From Shewanella eurypsychrophilus (lineage in GTDB: Bacteria; Pseudomonadota; Gammaproteobacteria; Enterobacterales; Shewanellaceae): 64,000 nt of DNA. Of the stretch, positions 9,011-18,048 are shown one piece after another. Positions within the stretch are counted from its first letter, which is position 1. Every line of letters starts with the position of its first letter. The DNA lies in the NCBI RefSeq assembly GCF_007004545.3, contig NZ_CP045503.2, positions 2,388,501 through 2,452,500 of the forward strand, read 5' to 3'. Position numbers and translations under genes: made by a program. The notes beneath the pieces are model-generated. The model was not told the origin of the DNA and did no database searches. It saw nothing but the letters and a program-made list of their open reading frames with translations.

Positions 9011-9847
9011 CTAATCCTCTACGATTCTAATTCCATCAGTATCTATGGTGATCTGTTTACTCTTGTAGAGTCCACCTATGCTCTTTTTAAAGGCTTTCTT
9101 GCTCATAGACAGCTTGGCATAAATGGTATCAGCGTCAGTTTTATCATTTAAAGGTAAGAAGCCATTAGCTTGCTTTAGCTTAAACATGATAGTCGTAGAA
9201 TGTTTATCAAACTCTTGCTGGATGCCTTGTTGTAAGATCAGATCAATCTTATCATCACTGCGAACCTGCTTAATAAACCCTTTGACCTTCTGACCGAAAC
9301 TTAAGGTACGAAATACTTCGTTTTTGTAGATAACACCCCAGTGACTGTGATTGATTATGGCTTTATAGCCTAAATCAGTCGTACCGCCGATGATAAGGTT
9401 GACCGCTTCATCCTTATCGTAAGGTGGTGGTATTCTGTCGAGGAACTTATCCACTTTTGATGAAGCTACGATCCGCTCATCGACATTGCTGGTATAGATG
9501 TAAACGAGGTATGAACGACCCTCTTCAATTTCTCTGTGTTGCTCACCGAAGGGTAACAGTAGATCTTTGTCTAGTCCCCAATCTAAAAAGGCACCATAAG
9601 GCCCTGTCGCAACAGCCTGGAGATAGGCAAATTGCCCCACTTGAGCCAATGGCTTCTTAGTGGTCGCAATCACGACATCTTCAGAGTCGAGATAGAGAAA
9701 CACGTCGACCTGATCGCCGATATTGCACTCTTTAGGTGCCACTTTTCTCGGTAGTAATACTTGACCAAGCTCTTGTGCATTGAGATAAACACCGAAGTCG
9801 ACTAACTTTACGACTTCAAGGGTGCAGGTTTTGCCTATTTGTATCAT
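9011..9847 (-). CDS. S1 RNA-binding domain protein, CvfB/YitL family
   Basis: A 278-residue protein with tandem S1-like OB folds (about residues 1-60, 65-130 and 145-215) and a C-terminal winged-helix segment. It matches the CvfB/YitL architecture: KLVDFGVYL, then ATGPYGAFLDWGLDKDLLLP, then INHSHWGVIYKNEVF. Members bind RNA, and in staphylococci CvfB affects virulence gene expression. The role in this organism is unknown. It is transcribed alone, divergently from speA. Confidence 0.85.
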   Translation of the reverse strand: MIQIGKTCTLEVVKLVDFGVYLNAQELGQVLLPRKVAPKECNIGDQVDVFLYLDSEDVVIATTKKPLAQVGQFAYLQAVATGPYGAFLDWGLDKDLLLPFGEQHREIEEGRSYLVYIYTSNVDERIVASSKVDKFLDRIPPPYDKDEAVNLIIGGTTDLGYKAIINHSHWGVIYKNEVFRTLSFGQKVKGFIKQVRSDDKIDLILQQGIQQEFDKHSTTIMFKLKQANGFLPLNDKTDADTIYAKLSMSKKAFKKSIGGLYKSKQITIDTDGIRIVED

Positions 9848-10068
9848 GTGACTCTCTGTTTCTAACTGTTGCAGAATATCTTCTTCGATTGAGGATTATA
9901 GTGGAAAAAGCGTTAACAATCTTTAAGTGATTTTAATCTCTTAGGACATTTTATTGAAAAAATTAGCAACGGGTCTATAAATTACCAATAGCATGTTAAT
10001 CTTGTCTGGATTTTAGGGCCGTATTAATTATATCTTAATGTGACAATTAACTTGCAAAAGTCACTATT

Positions 10069-10096
10069 GGGGTGTTTAATTGCGCCCCATTTTTTA
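10069..10096 (+). terminator. Terminator-like hairpin 1 in the speA leader
   Basis: GGGGTGT pairs with GCGCCCC (two G:U pairs) and is followed by ATTTTTT. It lies about 150 bases before the speA ATG on the same strand with no gene upstream. It could end a small RNA or act as an attenuator. Confidence 0.55.
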
Positions 10097-10193
10097 TGAC
10101 CTTGTAGTGGCATTTATGTCCGATACAAAGATGATGACACTTAGGTTAGAGTGGCTTTGTGGTGACTTCCATGTTGCCCAACGGTTATAGATA

Positions 10194-10221
10194 ACAAAGG
10201 CGAATATGTGCCTTTGTTTTT
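10194..10221 (+). terminator. Terminator-like hairpin 2 in the speA leader
   Basis: ACAAAGGC (10194-10201) and GCCTTTGT (10210-10217) form a perfect 8-bp stem with an 8-base loop, followed by a T run. It ends only about 27 bases before the speA ATG, where an ordinary terminator would silence the gene. An attenuator role is therefore inferred. Confidence 0.65.
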
Positions 10222-10247
10222 AGATTTCTTTTATAGGTAGCGAAGTT

Positions 10248-12161
10248 ATGAGTGATTGGTCTATTAATGATGCCCGCACAGGGTATAACGTTAATTACTG
10301 GAGTCAGGGACTCTATGGGATAAGTGATGCTGGAGAAGTGACAGTTTCTCCGGATCAATCTAACCCACAATTTAGTATAGGTTTAAATGAATTAGCGAAA
10401 GGCATGGTCAAATCAGGAGTTGCTTTACCTGTGCTGATCAGATTTCCGCAGATTTTACACCATAGAGTCAATAGTCTCTGTCATGCGTTTAATCAGGCGA
10501 TTCAAAAATACCAATATGAATCTGACTATCTGCTGGTATATCCAATCAAAGTGAATCAGCAGCAAACCGTAGTCGAAGAGATCCTCGCAAGCCAGAAATC
10601 TAAAGAGGTTCCTCAATTAGGACTCGAAGCAGGCAGTAAACCTGAGTTAATGGCTGTATTAGCTATGGCTCAAAAAGCCAGTTCTGTCATTATCTGTAAC
10701 GGTTATAAGGATGTTGAATATATCCGGTTGGCACTGATAGGAGAGAAATTAGGTCACAAGGTTTATATCGTACTCGAGAAACTGTCTGAGCTTAAAACCA
10801 TACTCCAAGAAGCTAAAAATCTAGGCGTAACCCCTAGACTAGGTTTACGTGTACGTCTGGCATTTCAAGGGAAAGGTAAGTGGCAGGCCAGTGGTGGTGA
10901 GAAATCTAAATTTGGTCTATCAGCAGCTCAAGTGCTGACGGTTATAGATTCACTTAAAAATGATGATATGTTGGATTCGTTGCAGTTATTGCATTTCCAT
11001 CTAGGTTCGCAAATTGCCAATATCAGGGATATTCGTCAAGGAGTCAGCGAAGCTGGCCGTTTCTATTGTGAACTGCAAAAACTTGGTACCAATGTAAAAT
11101 GTTTTGACGTTGGCGGCGGATTAGCAGTCGATTATGATGGTACCCGCAGTCAAAGCAGTAATTCAATGAATTATGGTTTAACTGAGTATGCCAACAATAT
11201 TGTGAGTGTATTAACTGATATTTGTAATGAATATGAGCAGCCTATGCCGCGGATCATATCTGAATCTGGACGATATTTAACGGCTCATCATGCCGTGCTA
11301 ATCTCTGATGTGATAGGTACGGAAACCTATAAGGCCGAAGTTATTCAAGCTCCCGATGAAGCTGCACCGCAACTGTTACATAATATGTGGCAATCTTGGG
11401 TAGAGGTGAGTGGTCGTGCAGATCAACGCGCTTTGATTGAAATTTATCATGACTGTCAAAGCGACCTCACTGAGGTGCATTCTCTGTTTGCTTTAGGTCA
11501 GTTATCTCTTTCAGAGCGTGCATGGGCTGAGCAAGTAAACCTTCGAGTCTGTCATGAACTACAAGGTGTAATGAGCAGTAAATATCGTTTTCATCGTCCT
11601 ATTATCGATGAACTCAACGAAAAGTTAGCCGATAAGTTTTTTGTTAACTTCTCTCTGTTCCAATCTTTGCCTGATGCTTGGGGAATCGATCAGGTGTTTC
11701 CTGTGATGCCACTATCAGGACTCGACAAGGCCCCTGAACGTCGCGCCGTAATATTGGATATCACTTGTGATTCAGATGGCACTATCGATCAGTATGTTGA
11801 CGGACAGGGCATTGAAACGACGTTGCCTGTACCAACCTGGAGTGCTGAAAGCCCTTATTTGATCGGTTTCTTCCTTGTGGGTGCTTATCAGGAAATATTA
11901 GGCGACATGCATAATCTATTTGGTGACACTAACTCGGCAGTGGTTAGAGTTGATGAGAATGGACTGACAAATATAGAGTCCGTGCTGGCTGGCGACACTG
12001 TGGCGGATGTGCTTAGGTATGTGAATTTAGATGCCGTTTCATTTATGCGAACCTATGAAGAGCTAGTTAACATGCACATTGAAGAATCTGAGCGGGCAAA
12101 TATTTTAGAAGAATTGCAGCTTGGATTAAAAGGGTATACCTATTTAGAAGACTTTACTTAA
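10248..12161 (+). CDS. speA: Biosynthetic arginine decarboxylase
   Basis: A PLP enzyme of the alanine-racemase fold that converts arginine to agmatine, the first step of the SpeA-SpeB putrescine route. The PLP lysine lies in YPIKVNQQ near residues 99-106, and the glycine-rich phosphate loop in [13 protein letters not shown] and [23 protein letters not shown] near the C-terminal third is the active-site cysteine/aspartate region. At 637 residues it is close to the usual 630-660. Downstream genes speD and speB complete a polyamine operon. Control by two leader hairpins is suggested. Confidence 0.96.
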   Translation: MSDWSINDARTGYNVNYWSQGLYGISDAGEVTVSPDQSNPQFSIGLNELAKGMVKSGVALPVLIRFPQILHHRVNSLCHAFNQAIQKYQYESDYLLVYPIKVNQQQTVVEEILASQKSKEVPQLGLEAGSKPELMAVLAMAQKASSVIICNGYKDVEYIRLALIGEKLGHKVYIVLEKLSELKTILQEAKNLGVTPRLGLRVRLAFQGKGKWQASGGEKSKFGLSAAQVLTVIDSLKNDDMLDSLQLLHFHLGSQIANIRDIRQGVSEAGRFYCELQKLGTNVKCFDVGGGLAVDYDGTRSQSSNSMNYGLTEYANNIVSVLTDICNEYEQPMPRIISESGRYLTAHHAVLISDVIGTETYKAEVIQAPDEAAPQLLHNMWQSWVEVSGRADQRALIEIYHDCQSDLTEVHSLFALGQLSLSERAWAEQVNLRVCHELQGVMSSKYRFHRPIIDELNEKLADKFFVNFSLFQSLPDAWGIDQVFPVMPLSGLDKAPERRAVILDITCDSDGTIDQYVDGQGIETTLPVPTWSAESPYLIGFFLVGAYQEILGDMHNLFGDTNSAVVRVDENGLTNIESVLAGDTVADVLRYVNLDAVSFMRTYEELVNMHIEESERANILEELQLGLKGYTYLEDFT

Positions 12162-12260
12162 TCAGTTGATTATCTATATTTTTTTAAGGTTTTATCTCTG
12201 TAATTGATGAGCCGAAAAGGCTTAGTCACAACATGCTGTTAGTAAATAGGGTAGTAGTAT

Positions 12261-13184
12261 ATGGTGTTTGAAGGTTCTGAGAAGATTATCGAATTGGGTA
12301 TGAAATCAGGCTCTTCTTCACTCAGGCTTTTGCCCTATGACTTTTGGCAGAGCTTAGTTGCCAGTGCGGGTGCAGAAATTATATCCCATATCGGTAATGA
12401 TGATTGCGATGCTTATTTATTAAGTGAGTCCAGCTTATTTGTCTGGAAAGACCGGATTAGAATGCTAACCTGTGGCTCGACTCAGCTACCAAACGCATTA
12501 GTACTGTTTATTGATAAGTTGGGTATAGAGGCTATAGAATATTCGACTTACCAGAGAAAAAATGAGTATCAATTGCAGATTGAAACTCGGAGCTTTCAGC
12601 AAGATTTGGATCAGATAAAGCAATCGATCGCAGGTAAAGGTTATCGTATAGGGCATCTTGATAGCCATCATCATTATCTATTTATTTCTGAAACTAATGA
12701 ATCGTTTAGGCCGCTGGCGACCACTGAATTTCTTATGTATCACTTAACAGGTGCATTGGCGGGGTATTTTCGCTCAGCAAAGCAAACCAAAGATGAGATA
12801 AGAGCTGCGTTGGCACTCAGTCAATTGTTTAACGGTTTTGAATTCGATGATCATCTTTTTAGTCCATTTGGGTATTCACTTAATGGCCTAAAAGGGGATA
12901 AGTATTTAACTATTCATATTACCCCTCAAGAGCAAAGCTCTTATTGTAGTATTGAAACTAATTTAGATCATAATGTGTTAACTGCTGATTTGTTACATCA
13001 ATTTGTTAAAAAGCTAAAACCTGAGCGATGTGACTTAATTACTTTTGGTAGCCCACTATTAGAGACAGAGTGGGCTAATGACATGAGTATACATTCTTGC
13101 TCAATTACTACAGAACATGGCTACGATGTGCACTTTAAGCATATTCATCAGCAGCATGATCTTCCTTTTACGGAAATTTTATAA
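12261..13184 (+). CDS. speD: S-adenosylmethionine decarboxylase proenzyme, eukaryotic-type family
   Basis: It makes decarboxylated SAM, the aminopropyl donor for spermidine. The 307 residues align with the eukaryotic AdoMetDC family rather than the short bacterial SpeD. FEGSEK at residues 3-8 holds the conserved glutamates. LSESS at 54-58 is the self-cleavage site (cut expected between E56 and S57, giving the pyruvoyl group). Cysteine 71 lies 14 residues after S57, as C82 follows S68 in the human enzyme. [10 protein letters not shown] and TIHITPQE contain the processing serine and histidine. The gene sits between speA and speB, 23 bases before speB. No speE is in the window. Confidence 0.9.
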   Translation: MVFEGSEKIIELGMKSGSSSLRLLPYDFWQSLVASAGAEIISHIGNDDCDAYLLSESSLFVWKDRIRMLTCGSTQLPNALVLFIDKLGIEAIEYSTYQRKNEYQLQIETRSFQQDLDQIKQSIAGKGYRIGHLDSHHHYLFISETNESFRPLATTEFLMYHLTGALAGYFRSAKQTKDEIRAALALSQLFNGFEFDDHLFSPFGYSLNGLKGDKYLTIHITPQEQSSYCSIETNLDHNVLTADLLHQFVKKLKPERCDLITFGSPLLETEWANDMSIHSCSITTEHGYDVHFKHIHQQHDLPFTEIL

Positions 13185-13207
13185 TCGTTAGAGATGTCGG
13201 AGAGCAT

Positions 13208-14140
13208 ATGACCACCATGACAGATAAGCCAGATTATTCTTTGTATTCCAATGCATTTGGCTATTTGAGACAGCCTTTAGATTTCAACCCTATTGCATCA
13301 GATGCTGATGTAGTCGTGTTAGGCTTACCTTTTGATATGGCGACTACTGGCCGCTCTGGTGGCCGAATGGGACCGGGAGCGATAAGACAAGCATCGATTA
13401 ACTTGGCTTGGGAAGAGACTCGTTGGCCATGGGATTTCAAATTGTGTGACACATTAAAAATTGTCGATGCTGGCGATCTCGTTTACGACTGTGGCGATTC
13501 TGCTGATTTCACTCAAAGAGTCGAAGACTTTGCTACAGCTATTCTTGATGCGGGCAAAGCTATGCTCAGTTTTGGTGGGGATCACTTTGTGACTCTCCCC
13601 CTGTTAAGAGCGCACTATAAAAAGCACGGCAAGATGGCCTTGCTTCACTTTGATGCTCATACAGACACTTACAGTCAGGGCAGCAAGTACGATCATGGCA
13701 CTATGTTTTTTCATGCCCCCAAAGAAGGTATTATTTCGACCGAACACTCGATTCAGGTAGGGATTAGAACTGAGTATGATCGCGAAACACATGAGTTTCA
13801 GGTGATCGATGCCGCGACTGCCAATGATATGAAGGCTGAAGATATTGTTGCACAAATTAAAGCCCGAGTTGGCGATATGCCCTTGTACGTGACATTCGAT
13901 ATCGATTGTTTAGACCCAGCCTTCGCTCCTGGCACAGGAACGCCAGTTTGTGGCGGTTTAACCAGTGATAAAGCAATGAAAATATTGCGCGGCCTTCGTG
14001 GAATGAATATCGTCGGCATGGATGTGGTTGAAGTTGCACCAGCCTATGATTCTGCTGAGATCACAGCGCTCGCAGGTGCGACATTAGGCCTCGAAATGCT
14101 GCATTTATGGGCCGATAAAAACAAATTAACGAATAACTAA
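13208..14140 (+). CDS. speB: Agmatinase
   Basis: A manganese ureohydrolase that converts agmatine to putrescine and urea. The metal-binding motifs are complete: GGDH at residues 123-126, HFDAHTD at 147-153 (D149, H151, D153), and [17 protein letters not shown] near 230-246. Length 310 is normal. It is the third gene after speA and speD. Together they supply putrescine and decarboxylated SAM, the two substrates of spermidine synthase. Confidence 0.95.
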   Translation: MTTMTDKPDYSLYSNAFGYLRQPLDFNPIASDADVVVLGLPFDMATTGRSGGRMGPGAIRQASINLAWEETRWPWDFKLCDTLKIVDAGDLVYDCGDSADFTQRVEDFATAILDAGKAMLSFGGDHFVTLPLLRAHYKKHGKMALLHFDAHTDTYSQGSKYDHGTMFFHAPKEGIISTEHSIQVGIRTEYDRETHEFQVIDAATANDMKAEDIVAQIKARVGDMPLYVTFDIDCLDPAFAPGTGTPVCGGLTSDKAMKILRGLRGMNIVGMDVVEVAPAYDSAEITALAGATLGLEMLHLWADKNKLTNN

Positions 14141-14174
14141 CTAGAATAGAAGTTGAGCGAGTAGGAACGTATAA

Positions 14175-14816
14175 ATGTCAAAACTGAGTGATATCAGGCG
14201 CGAGTATACCTTAGGCGGACTTCATAGAGATGAGCTTCCTGAAGACCCTATGGTGTTATTTTCTAAGTGGATGGAACAAGCCCGTGACAGTGAGCAGTTA
14301 AGTGATCCAACGGCCATGTCTGTTGCTACTGTTGATGCCGACGGACAGCCATTTCAAAGAATCGTACTCTTGAAGCGATTTGATACCAATGGCTTTGTAT
14401 TTTTTACTAATTTAGAAAGCAGGAAATCACAGCACATCGCTGTAAACTCCAAAGTGAGTCTGTTGTTTCCTTGGCACTCTTTAGAGCGGCAAGTCGCCAT
14501 TACTGGTGAAGCTCAAAGTTTGTCGACAGCAGAAGTCATGAAATATTTTATCACTCGACCAAAAGAGAGCCAGATAGCGGCTTGGGTTTCTAAGCAGTCG
14601 AGTAAGATATCCGCAAGACAAGCATTAGAGAGCAAGTATGCTGAGATGAAGGCTAAATTCAGTAAAGGAGAGGTGCCATTACCTAAGTTTTGGGGCGGCT
14701 ATGTGGTAAAGCCTACAAGTATAGAGTTCTGGCAAGGTGGCGAACGTCGCTTACACGATCGATTTATTTACTCAAAAGAGCAAGGTAATTGGGATATTGA
14801 TCGCTTAGCACCTTAA
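14175..14816 (+). CDS. pdxH: Pyridoxamine 5'-phosphate oxidase
   Basis: An FMN enzyme oxidising pyridoxine- or pyridoxamine-phosphate to PLP, the cofactor used by SpeA. The N-terminus [16 protein letters not shown] is typical. FMN-binding stretches [19 protein letters not shown] and [10 protein letters not shown] are present, as is the C-terminal signature ending [14 protein letters not shown]. Length 213 is typical. It follows speB by 34 bases and may be read from the same transcript before the terminator at 14834. Confidence 0.96.
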   Translation: MSKLSDIRREYTLGGLHRDELPEDPMVLFSKWMEQARDSEQLSDPTAMSVATVDADGQPFQRIVLLKRFDTNGFVFFTNLESRKSQHIAVNSKVSLLFPWHSLERQVAITGEAQSLSTAEVMKYFITRPKESQIAAWVSKQSSKISARQALESKYAEMKAKFSKGEVPLPKFWGGYVVKPTSIEFWQGGERRLHDRFIYSKEQGNWDIDRLAP

Positions 14817-14833
14817 AATATGAGTCCTGTATG

Positions 14834-14866
14834 GGTGAAATCTGACTTGCAGATTTCGCCTTTTTT
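14834..14866 (+). terminator. Terminator after pdxH
   Basis: GGTGAAATCTG and CAGATTTCGCC pair with one G:U, then six T. It probably ends the speA-speD-speB-pdxH transcription unit. Confidence 0.9.
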
Positions 14867-15062
14867 AATGAACTATCGCCTACCTGTTACTGTCATTTTT
14901 AATTATCAGCTTCACTCCTATTAAGCACCCATAAACTATTTTTGAATATAGTTTCAGTCAAAAACCATTTATTTATCAGCATTTACTTATGTACATTCAT
15001 ATATATACTGTTATTAGCTAATTTTTTTCTGAATGTGTAAATACCATCAAAAAGGAGTGTGT

Positions 15063-15638
15063 ATGAATAAGCTAATAATAGGGATGTTACTGTGTGCTAT
15101 TGGGGCGACAGCATCAGCCACTCCCTGGATTGTAGACAGTAAAAATTCGAATGTGAATTTTATCTCTACTAAAAAAGTGAATGTTGCAGAAGTACATAGT
15201 TTCAACAGCTTTTCTGGAAAGATGGATGATAGCGGCAAATTTATACTGACCATTGAGCTGGCTAGCGTGTGGACGAATATAGAGATCCGAGATACTCGAA
15301 TGAAGGAGCTGTTGTTCGAAGTGGGCATGTATCCTACGCTGTCTTTAAGTTCAAGTATCGATCTTGCTAAGGTCGCGGCTATCCCTATTGGCGGTACAAG
15401 TGTCATGGATGTATCCGCAGAGTTAGAAATGCATGGTACAAAACAAACTATGCCAATCACAGTGACTGTGGCGAAACTTTCCGAGAAGCAACTTTTGGTT
15501 GTCAGTACACAAGCTATTATTGTTAATGCTGCAAATTTTGGCTTGTCGGCAGGTATTGAAAAATTAAGAGAAATTGCTGGATTGACTTCTATCAGTCAGT
15601 CAGTACCTGTCACTTTCGTACTAAACTTGAGCCAGTAA
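15063..15638 (+). CDS. YceI-like periplasmic lipid-binding protein
   Basis: A 191-residue secreted protein. Residues 1-19 form a signal peptide (MNKLIIGMLLCAIG, then ATASA before TPW). The mature part resembles the YceI lipocalin-like fold: TPWIVDSKNSNVNFISTKK, a hydrophobic beta pattern, and SVMDVSAELEMHGTKQ near the middle. The family binds isoprenoids or other amphiphiles in a barrel; the ligand here is unknown. The ATG at 15063 follows AAAGGAG. An in-frame ATG at 15033 is less likely because it would displace the signal peptide. Confidence 0.85.
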   Translation: MNKLIIGMLLCAIGATASATPWIVDSKNSNVNFISTKKVNVAEVHSFNSFSGKMDDSGKFILTIELASVWTNIEIRDTRMKELLFEVGMYPTLSLSSSIDLAKVAAIPIGGTSVMDVSAELEMHGTKQTMPITVTVAKLSEKQLLVVSTQAIIVNAANFGLSAGIEKLREIAGLTSISQSVPVTFVLNLSQ

Positions 15639-15762
15639 ACACTTTTGTACTTTTGATTTAGCCTTGATGATAAATTAGTTTAATAATCCTATAATTTCTA
15701 TAGACTGGACAGAGAGCATGGTATCTACCATGCTCTAATTGATTAGGTGATTAGGGTTAAAA

Positions 15763-16116
15763 ATGGTTACAGATAAAGACGGTTATATGCATCTCATTCA
15801 GTATCTCACTGAACATTTGGGTCTGTTTGAGTCGAAAGATGCTGTTTCGATTGTAGATGATACTGTGATGGAGCTATTTGAAGAGCAGTTATCGGCGCAG
15901 ATTATCATGGTATGTGGTCAAAACCCTTCACTGAGCTTCGCCCAGAGAAATACAGTGATCCGTGAAATCGATGCCATCGTCTATGATCTGGAAGAGATTC
16001 TAGCTAATGTAGCCAATCGAAACGCAACGCCAGCACAAACTCTGTTTATTACCGAATTTTCAAGTTTAATAAAAAATCTATTCGATCAAGAAATCGCTAA
16101 AATGATCGATGCTTAG
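15763..16116 (+). CDS. Small acidic protein resembling DUF3802
   Basis: A 117-residue, leucine- and glutamate-rich, all-helical cytosolic protein with no membrane segment. It resembles the DUF3802 family of Alteromonadales small proteins from memory of the family; I could not verify this. No catalytic motif is visible. It has its own short upstream region and is followed by about 160 bases before the next gene. Confidence 0.65.
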   Translation: MVTDKDGYMHLIQYLTEHLGLFESKDAVSIVDDTVMELFEEQLSAQIIMVCGQNPSLSFAQRNTVIREIDAIVYDLEEILANVANRNATPAQTLFITEFSSLIKNLFDQEIAKMIDA

Positions 16117-16277
16117 TCTTTTTGTAAGCAAGAATAAGTATTGATCACTTACATGTTAATCATTAGATATCGCAATTAATGATTTTTATATTTAGTTACA
16201 GTCTTTTACATCTCTAATCTTGTGGTCAAATCATTCCACGCCTAATGTTTAAAAGAGTCAAACATTAGGATATTAAT

Positions 16278-16571
16278 TTGAACACATTAACTCGCTCATT
16301 GCATCATCAGCACATTGCAGCCTATTTGGGCCTGTTCATGTTCTGGTGGGCAATCCATATCTTCAGCATCAACGCTTTAGACTTAGGCTGGGGTTTTTTT
16401 CCATTAGTTGTGTCACTTCCATTTGTACCGTTTATACTTGTTTGGCTAGGGGTACAATTTACTCGGCATTATAAATGCTTTAGAGCCGGTACTCATTTGG
16501 GAAAAAATTTAATTCATTGTTTGTGTATTTTTTGCTTATTCAGCCTGTTTGTTTTTCATTTTATTTATTGA
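16278..16571 (+). CDS. Small integral membrane protein, hypothetical
   Basis: A 97-residue protein with three hydrophobic segments: about residues 13-30, 36-60 and 79-96. It starts at a TTG with TAGGA eight bases upstream, so the start is less certain than most. A histidine pair near the N-terminus and scattered cysteines are visible, but no family is recognised. It ends 29 bases before the STAS-like gene and could be co-transcribed with it. Confidence 0.6.
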   Translation: MNTLTRSLHHQHIAAYLGLFMFWWAIHIFSINALDLGWGFFPLVVSLPFVPFILVWLGVQFTRHYKCFRAGTHLGKNLIHCLCIFCLFSLFVFHFIY

Positions 16572-16600
16572 TTTTTCTTGGTCGATGCAAGGAGCGCATT

Positions 16601-16972
16601 ATGCTAGAAATATTGGATGGCTTTAATCACGATACTGTAGCAATAAAGGCCTCGGGGGTGGTAACAGGCGATGACTATGATAATCGTCTACTGCCTGCCA
16701 TTGAAGGGAGATTAAAAGATCATGCTTCAATCAAGCTTTGGTATGAATTTGATGATGGTTTCAAAGGTATCTCAGTTGAGACACTCTGGGATGATGCTAT
16801 GTTAGGCTTTTTTCATTTGACTGATTTTTCCAGAGTTGTCATCATTACTGACAGTGAGTGGATAACGACTATGGCTAAAGCTATGTCGTATATGATCCCT
16901 TGCCCAGTAAAAATTTTTGATAAAGCTGATAGTCACTTAGCTGAAGAGTGGATTGCGGCTAATAGCGGCTAA
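16601..16972 (+). CDS. SpoIIAA/STAS-like domain protein
   Basis: A 123-residue cytosolic protein matching the SpoIIAA-like family (PF11964 type): MLEILDGFNHDTVAIKASGV, then LWYEFDDGFKGISVETLWDD, then RVVIITDSEWITTMAKAMS. The fold is STAS-related and may bind lipophilic ligands or partners, but no function is established. The ATG at 16601 has a GGAG site eight bases upstream. The frame extends upstream to 16517 inside the membrane protein gene and is not used. Confidence 0.8.
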   Translation: MLEILDGFNHDTVAIKASGVVTGDDYDNRLLPAIEGRLKDHASIKLWYEFDDGFKGISVETLWDDAMLGFFHLTDFSRVVIITDSEWITTMAKAMSYMIPCPVKIFDKADSHLAEEWIAANSG

Positions 16973-17084
16973 TCACTGCGTAGAGTGTATGAAAGTTCAG
17001 TGACTAATGGTTAGAAAACAGTAGGTCGGCTCTTGAGTCGGCCTTTTTTCAGCGTTAATAAATTATTCGGAGTTAGTAAACATA

Positions 17085-17954
17085 ATGCTCAAGAAATTAA
17101 GTCTATGTATCTTGTTACTCTCAACATCAGTGGTTGCACAAGACAAAGCGATGATAGGGCCTACAGCAGTAATGTCTGTGGCAGATACCCAATTATCTTA
17201 TGAAGCAAGAATGGATACTGGCGCTGTTAATACTTCATTACATGCATTCGATCTCGAAGTTGAGGGCGGAAGTGCCTCAAATATGAAAGATAATATAGGT
17301 AAGACACTCCATTTCACCACTGAGAATGGTTCAGGCGAACGTCAAAGGCTTTCAGCTCCAATTGTTAAGACATCGACAGTAAGTAACTCTCAAGGTCGAG
17401 AAACTCGTTACATGGTTAATCTGGATATTGGCTTTCATGGTGCTGAACGTAGCGTCATGGTCAACTTGCGTGATCGAAGCCATATGGATTACAAGTTACT
17501 GATTGGACGAAACTGGTTGAAGGGAAAGTATATCGTTGATGTATCTGAAAAAAAATTGATCGGGCCGGTAGCAACAATCAGTATTCTGGAGACCGGACTG
17601 ATGTTTAAAACCCGCATTGATACAGGGGCTGTAGAGAACTCACTTCATGCCGTTGATTTAAAGGTTGAAGCTGGTGTCGATGATATGGAGAAAAATGTCG
17701 GCAAGATGCTGACCTTTATGACTGAAAATGAAAAAGGCGTTGCTCATAAAGTAAAGGCTAGAATAGTAGAAACCTCTTTGATCCGTAATGCTCAAGGGAG
17801 TGAGATTCGCTATATGGTTGAACTGAACATTGGTGAGCCAGGTTCAGAGTATAAGGTTAAAGTTAACCTTAGAGATCGTAGTAGAATGAGCTACAAACTG
17901 CTGATCGGTCGTAACTGGTTACAGGGTCACTACCTGGTTGATGTTGACCGCTAA
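17085..17954 (+). CDS. Exported tandem retropepsin-like (RimK-associated 'zinc protease' family) protein
   Basis: A 289-residue secreted protein with signal peptide 1-18 (MLKKLSLCILLLSTSVVAQ). It has two copies of the PF05618-type domain, roughly residues 22-153 and 157-288. Each carries a D-T-G-A motif (44-47 and 179-182, offset 135) followed by S-L-H-A, and each ends with a Y-K-L-L-I-G-R-N-W-L block. Family members were first called ATP-dependent zinc proteases and later reinterpreted as retropepsin-like aspartic peptidases. Two DTG motifs in one chain suggest a single-chain pseudodimer. It is not next to a rimK gene here. Confidence 0.82.
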   Translation: MLKKLSLCILLLSTSVVAQDKAMIGPTAVMSVADTQLSYEARMDTGAVNTSLHAFDLEVEGGSASNMKDNIGKTLHFTTENGSGERQRLSAPIVKTSTVSNSQGRETRYMVNLDIGFHGAERSVMVNLRDRSHMDYKLLIGRNWLKGKYIVDVSEKKLIGPVATISILETGLMFKTRIDTGAVENSLHAVDLKVEAGVDDMEKNVGKMLTFMTENEKGVAHKVKARIVETSLIRNAQGSEIRYMVELNIGEPGSEYKVKVNLRDRSRMSYKLLIGRNWLQGHYLVDVDR

Positions 17955-18048
17955 TTTGTGTTCACTCTCTTAGAGGGCGATCTCCTCTAAGAGTGCTGTG
18001 ATCTACGAGCCAGATTATCAAATACTATTTCAAAGGCATCGCATCAAT

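Larger units (their letters stand above)
9848..10247. promoter_or_regulatory. 400-bp divergent intergenic region with speA leader
   Basis: No coding capacity is seen. The left part must hold the promoter of the S1 gene (minus), and the right part forms the speA leader (plus). GTGAC and GTCAC half-sites occur at about 10040-10064. Two terminator-like hairpins are listed separately at 10069 and 10194. No promoter element was convincing enough to call. Confidence 0.5.

Noticed and set aside
10040..10065. TGTGAC...GTCAC as a CRP site upstream of speA
   Set aside because: The spacing between half-sites is much longer than the 6 bases of a CRP site.
17967..17994. CTCTTAGAGG/CCTCTAAGAG hairpin as a terminator after the retropepsin-like gene
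   Set aside because: A good stem, but no T run on either strand, so it is left as an unassigned hairpin.
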